DNA from: an uncultured bacterium
GTDB taxonomy: Bacteria; Patescibacteriota; Microgenomatia; UBA8517
Reading direction: 5' to 3'
Assembly (NCBI GenBank): GCA_937928235.1
Contig: CALEZE010000008.1
Location: forward strand, 1 to 36,011
Length of the DNA stretch: 36,011 bases
The position numbers and the translations under genes are program-made. A model generated the notes under the pieces. The model was not told the DNA's origin. It ran no database searches and saw nothing but the letters and a program-made list of their open reading frames with translations. Shown one piece after another: positions 8,334-16,435 of this stretch. Numbering within the stretch: position 1 is the stretch's first letter; each line of letters opens with the position of its first letter.

Positions 8334-9829
8334 TTCTTCGACACAAACGCCTTGAAGCTTTTTTTAATATCTTGTGTCAACGAGGCTCCTTGTAAAAGAT
8401 ATATTGTCGTTAAGTATGTGGCGGCGCCGACCCCCACAATCACCCAAACGGATGTCAAGCTAACTGGTAGCCTTGCACGCAATATGAGTGCCACCACCGA
8501 CAACAAAAGTGCCGCCAATGCCGGCCTGGCAACAGAATCTATAAGAGAAAACTTCACATACTTTCTGGCTATAATTATTGCCACTACCGAACTTGTACCC
8601 ACCAAAGCATAGCCTGAAGCAGCACCAACCACCGAATAGTTTAGAGCCAAAAATGGAACAAAAAGCCAGGTAAGGACTGTCCACATGACCATAAGTTTAA
8701 ATGTCGTTTTTATCCTTCCGATGGCGTTAAGCAAGTTTGTTAGTTGAGTTGTTACAGCAGCAAAAAGCGTATTGATTCCAATGAGACCAAGTGGCAAGAG
8801 TGCAGGCGCCCATTTTTCATATCTTGGAATAATATCTACCAGAAGAGGTGCCAAAACTAAAAGCCCGGCAAGTGTTGGAAAAACCAAAAAGCAAATAAAG
8901 AAGATACTTCTTGTAACAGATCTTTCAAGATGGTCCTTCTCGTCTTGCATTCTGGAAAATGCAGGGAAGGTTACTTTTATAACATGATCCATAAAAAATC
9001 TTAGTGGCGCCTGTCCCCATTTTTGCGCCCAACCAAGTAAACCAACTCCTGCAGGCCCTAGTATTCCTCCCAGCACAGCAGTCATTCCATCATCCTTGAG
9101 AGTGGCAAGAAGCGTGTTTGCTTGATAAGGAACACCGTAGTTAAGAAGCTTCTTGAGTGGTTTCCTGGAAAAGGCAAACCCTGGCTTCCATGGACGAAGA
9201 AGATATATTGCCACTAGCCCAACTACGCCTCTGGCAAGTACCGCATAGGTAAAACTCCTGACACCAAAGCCTTGCCACGCCAAGTAGACAGCAACCACAT
9301 TGTAGACTAGATTTTCAAGAACCTGTGGCAAGACCAATTTCTCAAAGGATAATTCCCTTTCTAGAAGTACGGAGGGGATTGTCTTTAGGGAAGACATAAA
9401 AAGCGAAGCACCCAATGCGTACAAGAGAAAGGTGCCCTCGGCACTAAGTGAATAGATTCTTGTTAGAACCGGGGTCGCGAAAAAAAGTGCTGCCAGAAGT
9501 ATCAATACGAGGACCTGTTGAATAGTAAAAGTGGTCCTGAGGTCGGCCTCGTCAACTTCTTCTTTTTTTTGAATAAGGGCAGCTGCCAAGCCTACATCGC
9601 TAAAGTAGGCAAGAAAGTTAACAACTGCTGAAACCACCCAAAATACCCCAAACTCACTGGGCTCAAGAAAAACGGTTAAAAAGCCGGTGGCAACCAAAGA
9701 AAGTAAGCTCAAGAGGAAGGTGCGCCCAGTTAAAACAACCACACCCCTGATCGCTCTTTCTTTAATGCTTTCAAGCGTAATCTCGGAGGTTGGGTCCAGA
9801 TGCTCTTCTGTCGCCTCTACTTTAGCCAC
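8330..9829 (-). CDS. Wzx-like polysaccharide flippase (MOP superfamily)
   Basis: 499 residues with about 12-14 membrane segments. A short acidic cytoplasmic N terminus (TSEITLESIKERAIRG) leads into the first helix, as in many Wzx/RfbX-type exporters. Typical segments are FLEPSEFGVFWVVSAVVNF, FSDVGLAAALIQKKE and NYGVPYQANTLLA; the FSDVGLAAALI and LGWAQKWGQAP motifs are strong marks of the MOP/Wzx family. It should move the undecaprenyl-linked glycan built by the neighbouring GT2/GT4 enzymes to the outer face of the membrane. It overlaps both neighbours by 4-8 bp. It is the only flippase in the window. Confidence 0.9.
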   Translation of the reverse strand: MAKVEATEEHLDPTSEITLESIKERAIRGVVVLTGRTFLLSLLSLVATGFLTVFLEPSEFGVFWVVSAVVNFLAYFSDVGLAAALIQKKEEVDEADLRTTFTIQQVLVLILLAALFFATPVLTRIYSLSAEGTFLLYALGASLFMSSLKTIPSVLLERELSFEKLVLPQVLENLVYNVVAVYLAWQGFGVRSFTYAVLARGVVGLVAIYLLRPWKPGFAFSRKPLKKLLNYGVPYQANTLLATLKDDGMTAVLGGILGPAGVGLLGWAQKWGQAPLRFFMDHVIKVTFPAFSRMQDEKDHLERSVTRSIFFICFLVFPTLAGLLVLAPLLVDIIPRYEKWAPALLPLGLIGINTLFAAVTTQLTNLLNAIGRIKTTFKLMVMWTVLTWLFVPFLALNYSVVGAASGYALVGTSSVVAIIIARKYVKFSLIDSVARPALAALLLSVVALILRARLPVSLTSVWVIVGVGAATYLTTIYLLQGASLTQDIKKSFKAFVSKK

Positions 9830-11606
9830 GCTTTGATTTTACCACCCGCTTTTTCTTTGGGGAACTTTTTGGGAGTTTGCCTTTCCACAACGGGTAGCTT
9901 AGTAAACCAATCCAAGTTGCAAGTGATATGAGATCGCTCACTTTCCTCACCGGAGTGTCTTCAAGCCGGACTTCAATATCGTGTTCTCCCTTGGTTACAA
10001 CAAACCACATCCTTCCCCACTTTTCTTCTTCTGGAACAAAAGTTTCCGTTTCTTTTCCGTCTACATACACTGTCCAGCCTGGAAACTTAAATATACCAAG
10101 CCTCACCATATCAATATATCCACGCGCATTAAGTTTCACCCTTGCCCAATTTGTTCCCTGTTCTGTGCTCATTATTTCTCCTTCCCCGGACATAAATTCT
10201 GCTAAGTTTTTCATTGGTTCCTTTGGCGCAGTTTCGGCCCAAACAGGAAGGTAATCATAAATTCCGGCGGTTTGCTGTAAATCCCATGCAGCATTTGAAA
10301 ACTTTTCCTCATCTGTTAGTTTTCCCATCCTGCCGTTTTCTGGGACAAAGTAGTTCCAGTTAAGAATCACCAAACCAAGCGCAAGCACAATAGCCACCTT
10401 TTTCCCAAGCCTGTTTTTTTGCCAAAGATAAACAAGCGACCCAGCTATAAATGAGAATGAGAAAATAATTATCGTCAAAAACCTCCAAGAAAACTGAAGA
10501 TAGCCAAGTGGCGGAATTAGTTGCCAGATAAAAGTTGATCTGCTATGCGCAAGAAATGTAGATACCCAACCAACGGCAAACAGCAACAAGAGCATTCCGT
10601 AAATTGCTTTCTCCTCTTTCTTTTTTGCCAAACGAAGTTTAAAGGCACTCCAGGCACCAATGACCAAAGAGAGAATCCAGTGAATGTGTCCAACCTGGAA
10701 GGACATCCCGTCGTCTTTGACATCCCACACAGAAGGGCCATACCCCCAAAATCTCGAAACAAGAAGCTGCTTTAGGCTCACAAAGTGTGCGGTGTAATCG
10801 TAGTATCCAATAAGTTGACCCCTAATTTGTGTATACTTATTCTCCACCACTGCCGGAAATGTAAAAAATGCTGCCAAACCAAGTGCAAGCAAACCTGCTT
10901 TAATTAAATAGGGGAGAGACTTCCATGATTTTTCTCTCCACATCCAGAAAAGTGCCCAGATTACGGTCAATGGGCCAAAAATAAGAACCATGAGATTGTG
11001 CGACGTAAGGAGTGCAAAGGTGCTTAAAGCAAGACCGCCAATCCATTTGGTTAAGTTTTTCTTTTCTGTGACTATTTTGTAAGTAGTCCAAAAAATAAAT
11101 GGGAAGATTGCAAGAGCCCACGCCTCATTCATCGCCCCCCTGACATAAACATCCACAGCATGATATGGCGCCCAAATATAGAAAATTGCAGAGACTACCC
11201 CACCAAGTCGTTTAAAAAATTCCTGTGCCAACAAATACATCCCAACCCCGCTGACCAGGAATGACAAAGCAAACAACAGCTTTGCCGTGCTAATAAAGGA
11301 AAGCCCTAACACTCTTATCCCCTGCCCTATCAGATAGGGGAGAGGTGGATAGAAATTAAATAGTGGAAAACCAAACCCGTACCCCATATCCGGCACCCAT
11401 CGACAAGGAATCTGGCCATCTGCAAAACACTTCTCCATTTGAAGTTGCCTCATCATCTGCAAATCATCGTGCATATTGAAGTATCCCTGCTGGAAAAGGA
11501 GTGTCCGACTCGCCAAAATTGCAAAAAAGAGAACGATGACAACCGGCCAAAAATGAGGATTAGAATAAATTTTTCGAAGCCATTTCATCACAACTGATAA
11601 TATCAC
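9822..11606 (-). CDS. Polytopic membrane protein of the PTPS-related (PF10131) / YfhO-like type
   Basis: 594 residues from the GTG at 11606, which overlaps the upstream TGA as GTGA; an ATG at 11588 (six codons in) is a fair alternative. About 12 membrane segments are followed by an extracytoplasmic beta-rich tail (about 470-570) and a basic C terminus. The first loop contains H46-D47-D48, then GYGFGFPLFNFYPPLPYL, the signature of the 6-pyruvoyl-tetrahydropterin-synthase-related membrane proteins. Despite the name, these are thought to be GT-C-like sugar transferases; that role is inferred. The gene lies between the flippase and a GT39 gene. Confidence 0.75.
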   Translation of the reverse strand: MILSVVMKWLRKIYSNPHFWPVVIVLFFAILASRTLLFQQGYFNMHDDLQMMRQLQMEKCFADGQIPCRWVPDMGYGFGFPLFNFYPPLPYLIGQGIRVLGLSFISTAKLLFALSFLVSGVGMYLLAQEFFKRLGGVVSAIFYIWAPYHAVDVYVRGAMNEAWALAIFPFIFWTTYKIVTEKKNLTKWIGGLALSTFALLTSHNLMVLIFGPLTVIWALFWMWREKSWKSLPYLIKAGLLALGLAAFFTFPAVVENKYTQIRGQLIGYYDYTAHFVSLKQLLVSRFWGYGPSVWDVKDDGMSFQVGHIHWILSLVIGAWSAFKLRLAKKKEEKAIYGMLLLLFAVGWVSTFLAHSRSTFIWQLIPPLGYLQFSWRFLTIIIFSFSFIAGSLVYLWQKNRLGKKVAIVLALGLVILNWNYFVPENGRMGKLTDEEKFSNAAWDLQQTAGIYDYLPVWAETAPKEPMKNLAEFMSGEGEIMSTEQGTNWARVKLNARGYIDMVRLGIFKFPGWTVYVDGKETETFVPEEEKWGRMWFVVTKGEHDIEVRLEDTPVRKVSDLISLATWIGLLSYPLWKGKLPKSSPKKKRVVKSKRG

Positions 11607-13159
11607 AACTTAAAAAGATAAAGTGTTTCTTGAGGGCCGTGGTGAACAAAGGACTCAACACCCTCCGGCCTGATGGCCTTTGGGAAAGCAGCAACAAGTT
11701 CTAGACCAAGCTCTTCTGGTGAAGCTTTAAGTCTTGTGCTGTTTATAACAAGATAGGTTTTATTTCCTGCCTCCTTACTCTCCAAAAGGCTTGATGGTAC
11801 TTCATTCAGGTTTAGCCCAACCCCTATGACGGTAATTTCTGGACGGTGATTCAAATACATTTGTAACCCATCTGGTAGGGTGCCAAAATACCCTTCTGTC
11901 CCTACAACGATCTTTTCGTCCGGGTTTGAAACAAGCTCGCTTTCCAAAATTTCTGCAGTTTCTCTTATCCCAGTTCCAGAGGTCCACTCTTCTAGGTATC
12001 CGGACCTCATGACTCTCGGCAAATTTGCCTTTTCCGCATCGTTTAGTAAAACATAATTAAACCACAATGCGTGAGCAACAAAACCCGCAATCAATATCTC
12101 TAATAGCACTTTTCTCTTTTTATAAAATGCGTTTTCTTTCGCGAACAAACTCGCGGCCAAAATTATCCCTGGTGCAAGAGTAAAAAGGACATACCTCGTT
12201 GTGAACGCTTTCGCATACATTGACTGCACCATAATGGGAATAAAAACCCATAGACCCAAGACAAAAGTTTCTTTATTTCTCTTCAACAAACCTGAAACAA
12301 GAGCCAAAAAGAAAGCAATTACTAGAAACGAAGGTCCTAGTGCCCAAAACCATTCGAGAACCCTGTCCATGTGGAAAATAAATGGATCCCTTGGGTTTGT
12401 CCACAAGTGAGAAATGGGCAAAACATAGTCCTTGTTTCTTGTGCCGATTAAATGGAAATTGGTCCCAAGTCTTAGAATGTTGTACATACCATAACCAATC
12501 ACCAATGTTGGTAGCAATAAGCCAAAGGACTTCACAAATCGACTAAAAATCCCACTCAGTTTTTTAGGCCATTTCGCCAAGAGCCAGACAGACGGAAGTA
12601 GTATTACAAAAAATACTGCAGGCGACTTAGTTAATAGTGCACCGCCTAAAGCAAACCCTGAGATCATTGCATAATCAAGCCGTAAAGATCTTGTGGTTAG
12701 TGTCGCAAAAAACAGTAACCACACCCCAAACATAGCAAGCATGGAATCAACCAAACCGATCCTGTCAAAAAATACAGCAAAGGGTGAGATTGCATAAATC
12801 AGCGACGCGACAAGGGCCGCTTTTTTAGATTTAAAAAGCAGAAGAGTTAATGCAAAGACCCCAACAAGTGTACCAAGCCCTGTAAGAACAGAGACAATTC
12901 TCCCTGCAACAAGTGGGTCCGAAAAAAGTTTAAACATGGGAATAACGGCCCACATAAAAAGTGGTTGCTTGCCGTCAGACAAGGGTAAAAACCTCAAAGA
13001 AGGTTCAGCTCTCATTACCTGGGCCCAGCGTATATATATAGCCTCGTCGGCGAAAACAGGCAATGAAGTTATGTTGTATGTCCGCAAAAAAAGCGCTAAA
13101 AGAATAATTCCGAATCCTAGAAAAATTGTACTCCTCCACTCTTCAACAAGCTTTTTCAT
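11603..13159 (-). CDS. GT39/ArnT-like membrane glycosyltransferase
   Basis: 518 residues. An N-terminal helix is followed by the catalytic-loop acidic pair D38-E39 in VFADEAIYIRW, then DGKQPLFMW, matching the PMT_2 pattern (DE...KPPL). About ten more membrane helices and an extracytoplasmic tail (about 390-518) follow. These enzymes transfer one sugar from a polyprenyl-phosphate sugar to a target outside the cell. The adjacent upstream gene (13160-13897) is a polyprenyl-phosphate sugar synthase-like GT2 with no intergenic base, which makes a donor-maker/transferase pair plausible. Confidence 0.85.
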   Translation of the reverse strand: MKKLVEEWRSTIFLGFGIILLALFLRTYNITSLPVFADEAIYIRWAQVMRAEPSLRFLPLSDGKQPLFMWAVIPMFKLFSDPLVAGRIVSVLTGLGTLVGVFALTLLLFKSKKAALVASLIYAISPFAVFFDRIGLVDSMLAMFGVWLLFFATLTTRSLRLDYAMISGFALGGALLTKSPAVFFVILLPSVWLLAKWPKKLSGIFSRFVKSFGLLLPTLVIGYGMYNILRLGTNFHLIGTRNKDYVLPISHLWTNPRDPFIFHMDRVLEWFWALGPSFLVIAFFLALVSGLLKRNKETFVLGLWVFIPIMVQSMYAKAFTTRYVLFTLAPGIILAASLFAKENAFYKKRKVLLEILIAGFVAHALWFNYVLLNDAEKANLPRVMRSGYLEEWTSGTGIRETAEILESELVSNPDEKIVVGTEGYFGTLPDGLQMYLNHRPEITVIGVGLNLNEVPSSLLESKEAGNKTYLVINSTRLKASPEELGLELVAAFPKAIRPEGVESFVHHGPQETLYLFKL

Positions 13160-13897
13160 CTATTTATATTTTCCAAGAAATGCATTCAATCTTACTCGCA
13201 AAAGATCTCGCAAACCCTCCCAGGAATCTTTTATGGGGTTAACCTTTGTCCCCTCTTGGTGTCTCCACTCAACAGGGACTTCTGCTACTTTAAATCCTAG
13301 TTTCCTGGCAATATATAAAACTTCCAAATCAAACCCCGCAGAAACTGAGGCTCCCATTGCACTTGCCTCCTCACCAAAAACTTGCATCTTTTTAAATATT
13401 TTTCTTGCAGCGTCTTTCTTGAATGCTTTGAACCCACACTGGGTGTCTTTAAACGGCAAACGCAAAACTATGGTTCTTAATAAAGAAAACCCAAAGGCCA
13501 TTGTCTTTCTAATGAGTGGGGCTGCGGCCCTGCCCTGTCTTGAGCCAATTGCTATGTCGTACCCCTCCCCTACTTTTTCTAATAGTTTTTCGACTTGATT
13601 TATTGGAGTTGCCTGGTCCATATCCGAAAACAAGATTATTTCACCCTTTGCAGCAAGCATGCCTGTGATAACTGTTGGTCCCTTACCTCTATGTGGTTCT
13701 GCCATAACACTAAACCCTTCATGCTTTTTTGCAAACTTTTCTGCCAACGCCAGTGTCTTGTCACCCGACCCGTCATCTACAATTAATACCTCCCATGTGT
13801 ATTTTTGCTTTTTTAGGTACCCATAAACCCAATCCAACACTCCCCTTTTGAGATTGCCCTCTTCATTGTATGCAGGAATCACTACTGATAATTTCAT
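13160..13897 (-). CDS. Polyprenyl-phosphate sugar synthase-like GT2 (ALG5/DPM1 type)
   Basis: 245 residues. Motifs are VVIPAYNEEGNL at 5-16, VDDGSGDKT at 40-48, the DxD site SDMDQ at 91-95, IGSRQG, and the ALG5-type DTQCGFKAFK around 150-159. Such enzymes make dolichyl- or undecaprenyl-phosphate glucose or mannose from UDP-Glc or GDP-Man at the cytoplasmic face. No C-terminal membrane helices are present, unlike the GtrA fusion at 21386. It sits between two GT39 genes. Its ATG overlaps, as ATGA, the TGA that would end the read-through form of the upstream GT39 gene. Confidence 0.87.
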   Translation of the reverse strand: MKLSVVIPAYNEEGNLKRGVLDWVYGYLKKQKYTWEVLIVDDGSGDKTLALAEKFAKKHEGFSVMAEPHRGKGPTVITGMLAAKGEIILFSDMDQATPINQVEKLLEKVGEGYDIAIGSRQGRAAAPLIRKTMAFGFSLLRTIVLRLPFKDTQCGFKAFKKDAARKIFKKMQVFGEEASAMGASVSAGFDLEVLYIARKLGFKVAEVPVEWRHQEGTKVNPIKDSWEGLRDLLRVRLNAFLGKYK

Positions 13898-14028
13898 TCA
13901 AACCTTTCCCTTCTTTGGACGGTTATTCCGCCGAACTCTACCTCCTCGATGACCTCCCCTATTCCCTCGTGCCTTACGAGCCAGGCCTCGAGCCGTTCGG
14001 TGTGAGTCGGATCAGTCTCATAGAGAGT
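13894..14028 (-). pseudogene. Detached C-terminal tail of the upstream GT39 gene, behind an in-frame TAA
   Basis: Directly after the TAA at 14029-14031 the same frame continues for 44 sense codons, through TLYETDPTHTERLEAWL and EFGGITVQRRERFE, to a TGA at 13894-13896. This part looks like protein. It matches in pattern the end of the paralogue at 16425-18014 (IDEEWEVAGITLFKL). Its TGA overlaps the ATG of the next gene as ATGA, the usual junction in this operon. The simplest reading is that the gene once ended at 13894 and that TAA is a recent nonsense change, a sequencing/assembly error, or a read-through site. Confidence 0.75.
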
Positions 14029-15462
14029 TTACAAACTTTTCACCATTGCTTCCTCAACTAGGCCGCACAATCCCCCTCCACACCTCTCAGTACCCTGCCA
14101 CAAAAACAGATAGTCGTATGCGTGAGGGATAACGGGTGGAACATAAACATCTACATTAAATTTATCAAATTCCTTATCCCTGGCGTCTTCAAAAACCCAA
14201 TCAACAGCGGCCATCTGATTTTTAAAGTATATATCTGTTTCCCCGTTTACCGGATTAACTAAGTAATCTTTTACAAGTTTTCCGTTTGGAATAAAAAATA
14301 AAAACATAAAAACCACTACCAATACCATGCCTTTCCTCTGCCTCCAGAGTTCTCCCAGTAATAGTGCTGTTAACAATATAAACGGGAGAAAGTACCCAGA
14401 AATATAATATGTGTAAACTGCACCATGATTTCCGTGGAAAAAGAGGTATCCCAAGACTGGGGTTAGGAGAAAAATGGCAAAAAGAGGGGTCAACCCTTTT
14501 TTGAATTTCTTTCCGTTTGCTATGTAGAAAAGAGTCAAAAACCCAAAAACAAACTTAGCAACTTGTGGACTATTGATAAATACAAGATTACTAAAACCAC
14601 TCCAAAAAAACTCGAGTCTCGTTTCAAGCAGGTATTTTGTTATACCACTAAACGCCCTCTCTTCTAAGAAAAGTTCTGAGAAGTTATTAAAAAGTATATG
14701 GCCATGTCTAAAATCAAACAGGATTTGCGGAAGAAGAGTCGCAAAGAAGACTGCAGCGGAAAGTAAGGCAGTTTTAATACCAGGAGCATTTCCATTTTTA
14801 CCGCCTGAGGTCTTGTAAATTGCAACCTGCCAAATGGTAAATATGGCGAAAAGTGGAATATAAAAGACCGCACTTGCTGCCTCAAAATGCAAAGAGATCC
14901 CTACAATTAAGGCCGCCAACACCCACCAACGCCCCCCTTTTCTCTGGACTATCTTCCACAGAGCCCAAAGTAGAACAACGCTACTCAAGAGTATCGGGTT
15001 GGGATTAGAAAGCCATCTACTTGTAAGAAAAATGTGATACGAAAAGGCCCCTATTATTGCGGCCAATATGCCAGCTTCTTTGCTGTGCATTGTTTTGCCC
15101 AGGTAGTAGAGCATAAAAACTGCAAATGTCGAAAGTGCTGCTAAAAACACCGCTGGATAAACGGGATTCCCTTGGCCTAAGAAATAAAAAGGCGCCAAGA
15201 GATAATAAAAAAATGGGCCCAAAAAAATACCAGGCAGGCCTGTAACGGGGCCGATTAGAAATAGTCTGCCGTTCTTGATTAAATCCCAAATAACTAAGGC
15301 GTCGCGCCCTTGGTCAAAATAAAAACCCAGCAACTCATCAACCCTGTAAACTCTCACAAAAAAGGCCGCAATTAAAATAAAAAGTACACCTATATACTCG
15401 CTTTTGTCTTTTTTGAAATTTTTCCCGAAGGCTTTCTTCCAAGAAGAAATTTTATTTAGCAT
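14029..15462 (-). CDS. GT39-like membrane glycosyltransferase, ended early by an in-frame stop
   Basis: 477 residues as it stands; 521 codons plus one stop if the TAA at 14029-14031 is ignored. An N-terminal helix precedes the loop GFYFDQGRDALV with acidic residues D50 and D54, where GT39 enzymes hold the catalytic Asp. A LGPFFYYLLAPFYFLGQG segment and about ten more helices follow. The truncation removes only the last 44 residues of the extracytoplasmic tail, so the membrane core is intact and activity may remain. The start overlaps the DHH gene by 11 bp, with AGGA a few bases upstream as a weak Shine-Dalgarno. It is a paralogue of the gene at 16425. Confidence 0.85.
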   Translation of the reverse strand: MLNKISSWKKAFGKNFKKDKSEYIGVLFILIAAFFVRVYRVDELLGFYFDQGRDALVIWDLIKNGRLFLIGPVTGLPGIFLGPFFYYLLAPFYFLGQGNPVYPAVFLAALSTFAVFMLYYLGKTMHSKEAGILAAIIGAFSYHIFLTSRWLSNPNPILLSSVVLLWALWKIVQRKGGRWWVLAALIVGISLHFEAASAVFYIPLFAIFTIWQVAIYKTSGGKNGNAPGIKTALLSAAVFFATLLPQILFDFRHGHILFNNFSELFLEERAFSGITKYLLETRLEFFWSGFSNLVFINSPQVAKFVFGFLTLFYIANGKKFKKGLTPLFAIFLLTPVLGYLFFHGNHGAVYTYYISGYFLPFILLTALLLGELWRQRKGMVLVVVFMFLFFIPNGKLVKDYLVNPVNGETDIYFKNQMAAVDWVFEDARDKEFDKFNVDVYVPPVIPHAYDYLFLWQGTERCGGGLCGLVEEAMVKSL

Positions 15463-16435
15463 ATTTCCTGCAAGTCTCTAGCACTTTTTCCACAGCTTCC
15501 TCGTAAGGAGTGTTCTCAATCCTCGCCCCGGAAGCAGCAGCGTGCCCTCCTCCTCCTAACTCAATTGCAATTTTTGAAACATCGAAATTAGTACGCGATC
15601 TAAATGACACTGAAAGATTCTTTTCTTCCGTCTCAACCATTACTACCCCGAAATTTGTCCCCTCCACACTCTGAAAAAATTCACTGGCAAGTCTTTCTTT
15701 TGCATCAACGGGTTTACCAAATTTTTTGTAAAGTTCAAATGGTGCAGCCACCCAAACAAAAGAGTGTTCGTTTTCTATTTTTATTCTAGATAACATTTCA
15801 GCCCAAAACGCAACCAGTTTTTCTGAAACCGTAAAGTTGATATTTAAGTTTATCTTGTCTTTATCAGCTCCCTTCTCAAGCAAGTTTGCGGCAAGCCTTA
15901 GCGTTTCAGGTGTTGTGCCTGAATAACGAAAAGAGCCCGTGTCTCCAATTATGCCGGTCAACAGACTTGTCGCCACAGCTTCATCAATAGTCACCTCCCA
16001 GTCTTCGAAAACTCTGTAAAGAACCTCAGCTGCTGAGTTAACTTCCCAATCAACAAGGTTTGCGCTTCCATATTTCGTATTAGTTTTGTGGTGGTCTATA
16101 ACAACAATATCTATGTTCGGTTTCTTAATATCTTCTGAGGCGGCAACCATTCCCCAACTGGCAGAATCTATACAGATAAATAAGTCATGTTGAGAAAAAT
16201 CGTATTTTTCAAAATCTACAGTCTCTATGGCTTCGAAGTTTTTCAAAAAACTCAAATTCTCACTCGCCCCTGTCGGGCAGATAACTGCCACATCTTTCCC
16301 CATTGTCCGCAACACCGAATACATGGCAAGGGCCGACCCTACAGAGTCCGGGTCAGGATTCCTGTGACAATTCACAAGAATTCTGTCGGCGCTTTGGACT
16401 TTGCTAAGAATTTCCTCGGACTCTTTATAATTCAT
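15452..16435 (-). CDS. DHH/DHHA1 phosphoesterase (NrnA-like)
   Basis: 327 residues, the normal length for NrnA-type proteins, which degrade nanoRNA and in some cases pAp or cyclic dinucleotide products. Metal-binding motifs are all present: H24-x3-D28-x-D30 in HRNPDPDSVGS, D90 in ICIDSA, the DHH triad 114-116, and D165 in GDTGSF. The C-terminal DHHA1 domain has the substrate-binding GGGGHAAASG at 294-303. It is soluble and cytoplasmic, and oddly lies between two GT39 membrane enzymes, overlapping both by about 11 bp. Whether this reflects function or simple operon packing is unknown. Confidence 0.9.
   Translation of the reverse strand: MNYKESEEILSKVQSADRILVNCHRNPDPDSVGSALAMYSVLRTMGKDVAVICPTGASENLSFLKNFEAIETVDFEKYDFSQHDLFICIDSASWGMVAASEDIKKPNIDIVVIDHHKTNTKYGSANLVDWEVNSAAEVLYRVFEDWEVTIDEAVATSLLTGIIGDTGSFRYSGTTPETLRLAANLLEKGADKDKINLNINFTVSEKLVAFWAEMLSRIKIENEHSFVWVAAPFELYKKFGKPVDAKERLASEFFQSVEGTNFGVVMVETEEKNLSVSFRSRTNFDVSKIAIELGGGGHAAASGARIENTPYEEAVEKVLETCRKYAK

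Noticed and set aside
12936..13598. 220-codon plus-strand open frame
   Set aside because: It is antisense to the GT39 gene and the GT2 gene, both with clear family motifs. Its own translation has no recognisable domain.
14029..14031. Reassignment of TAA to a sense codon
   Set aside because: Other genes in the window end normally at stop codons including TAA (for example trmD and the DUF3096 gene) with no homology beyond them. One in-frame TAA does not support a changed code.
13870..14061. 63-codon plus-strand open frame across the gap between two glycan genes
   Set aside because: The minus strand of the same stretch reads as the conserved tail of a GT39 protein, which explains the coding-like composition.
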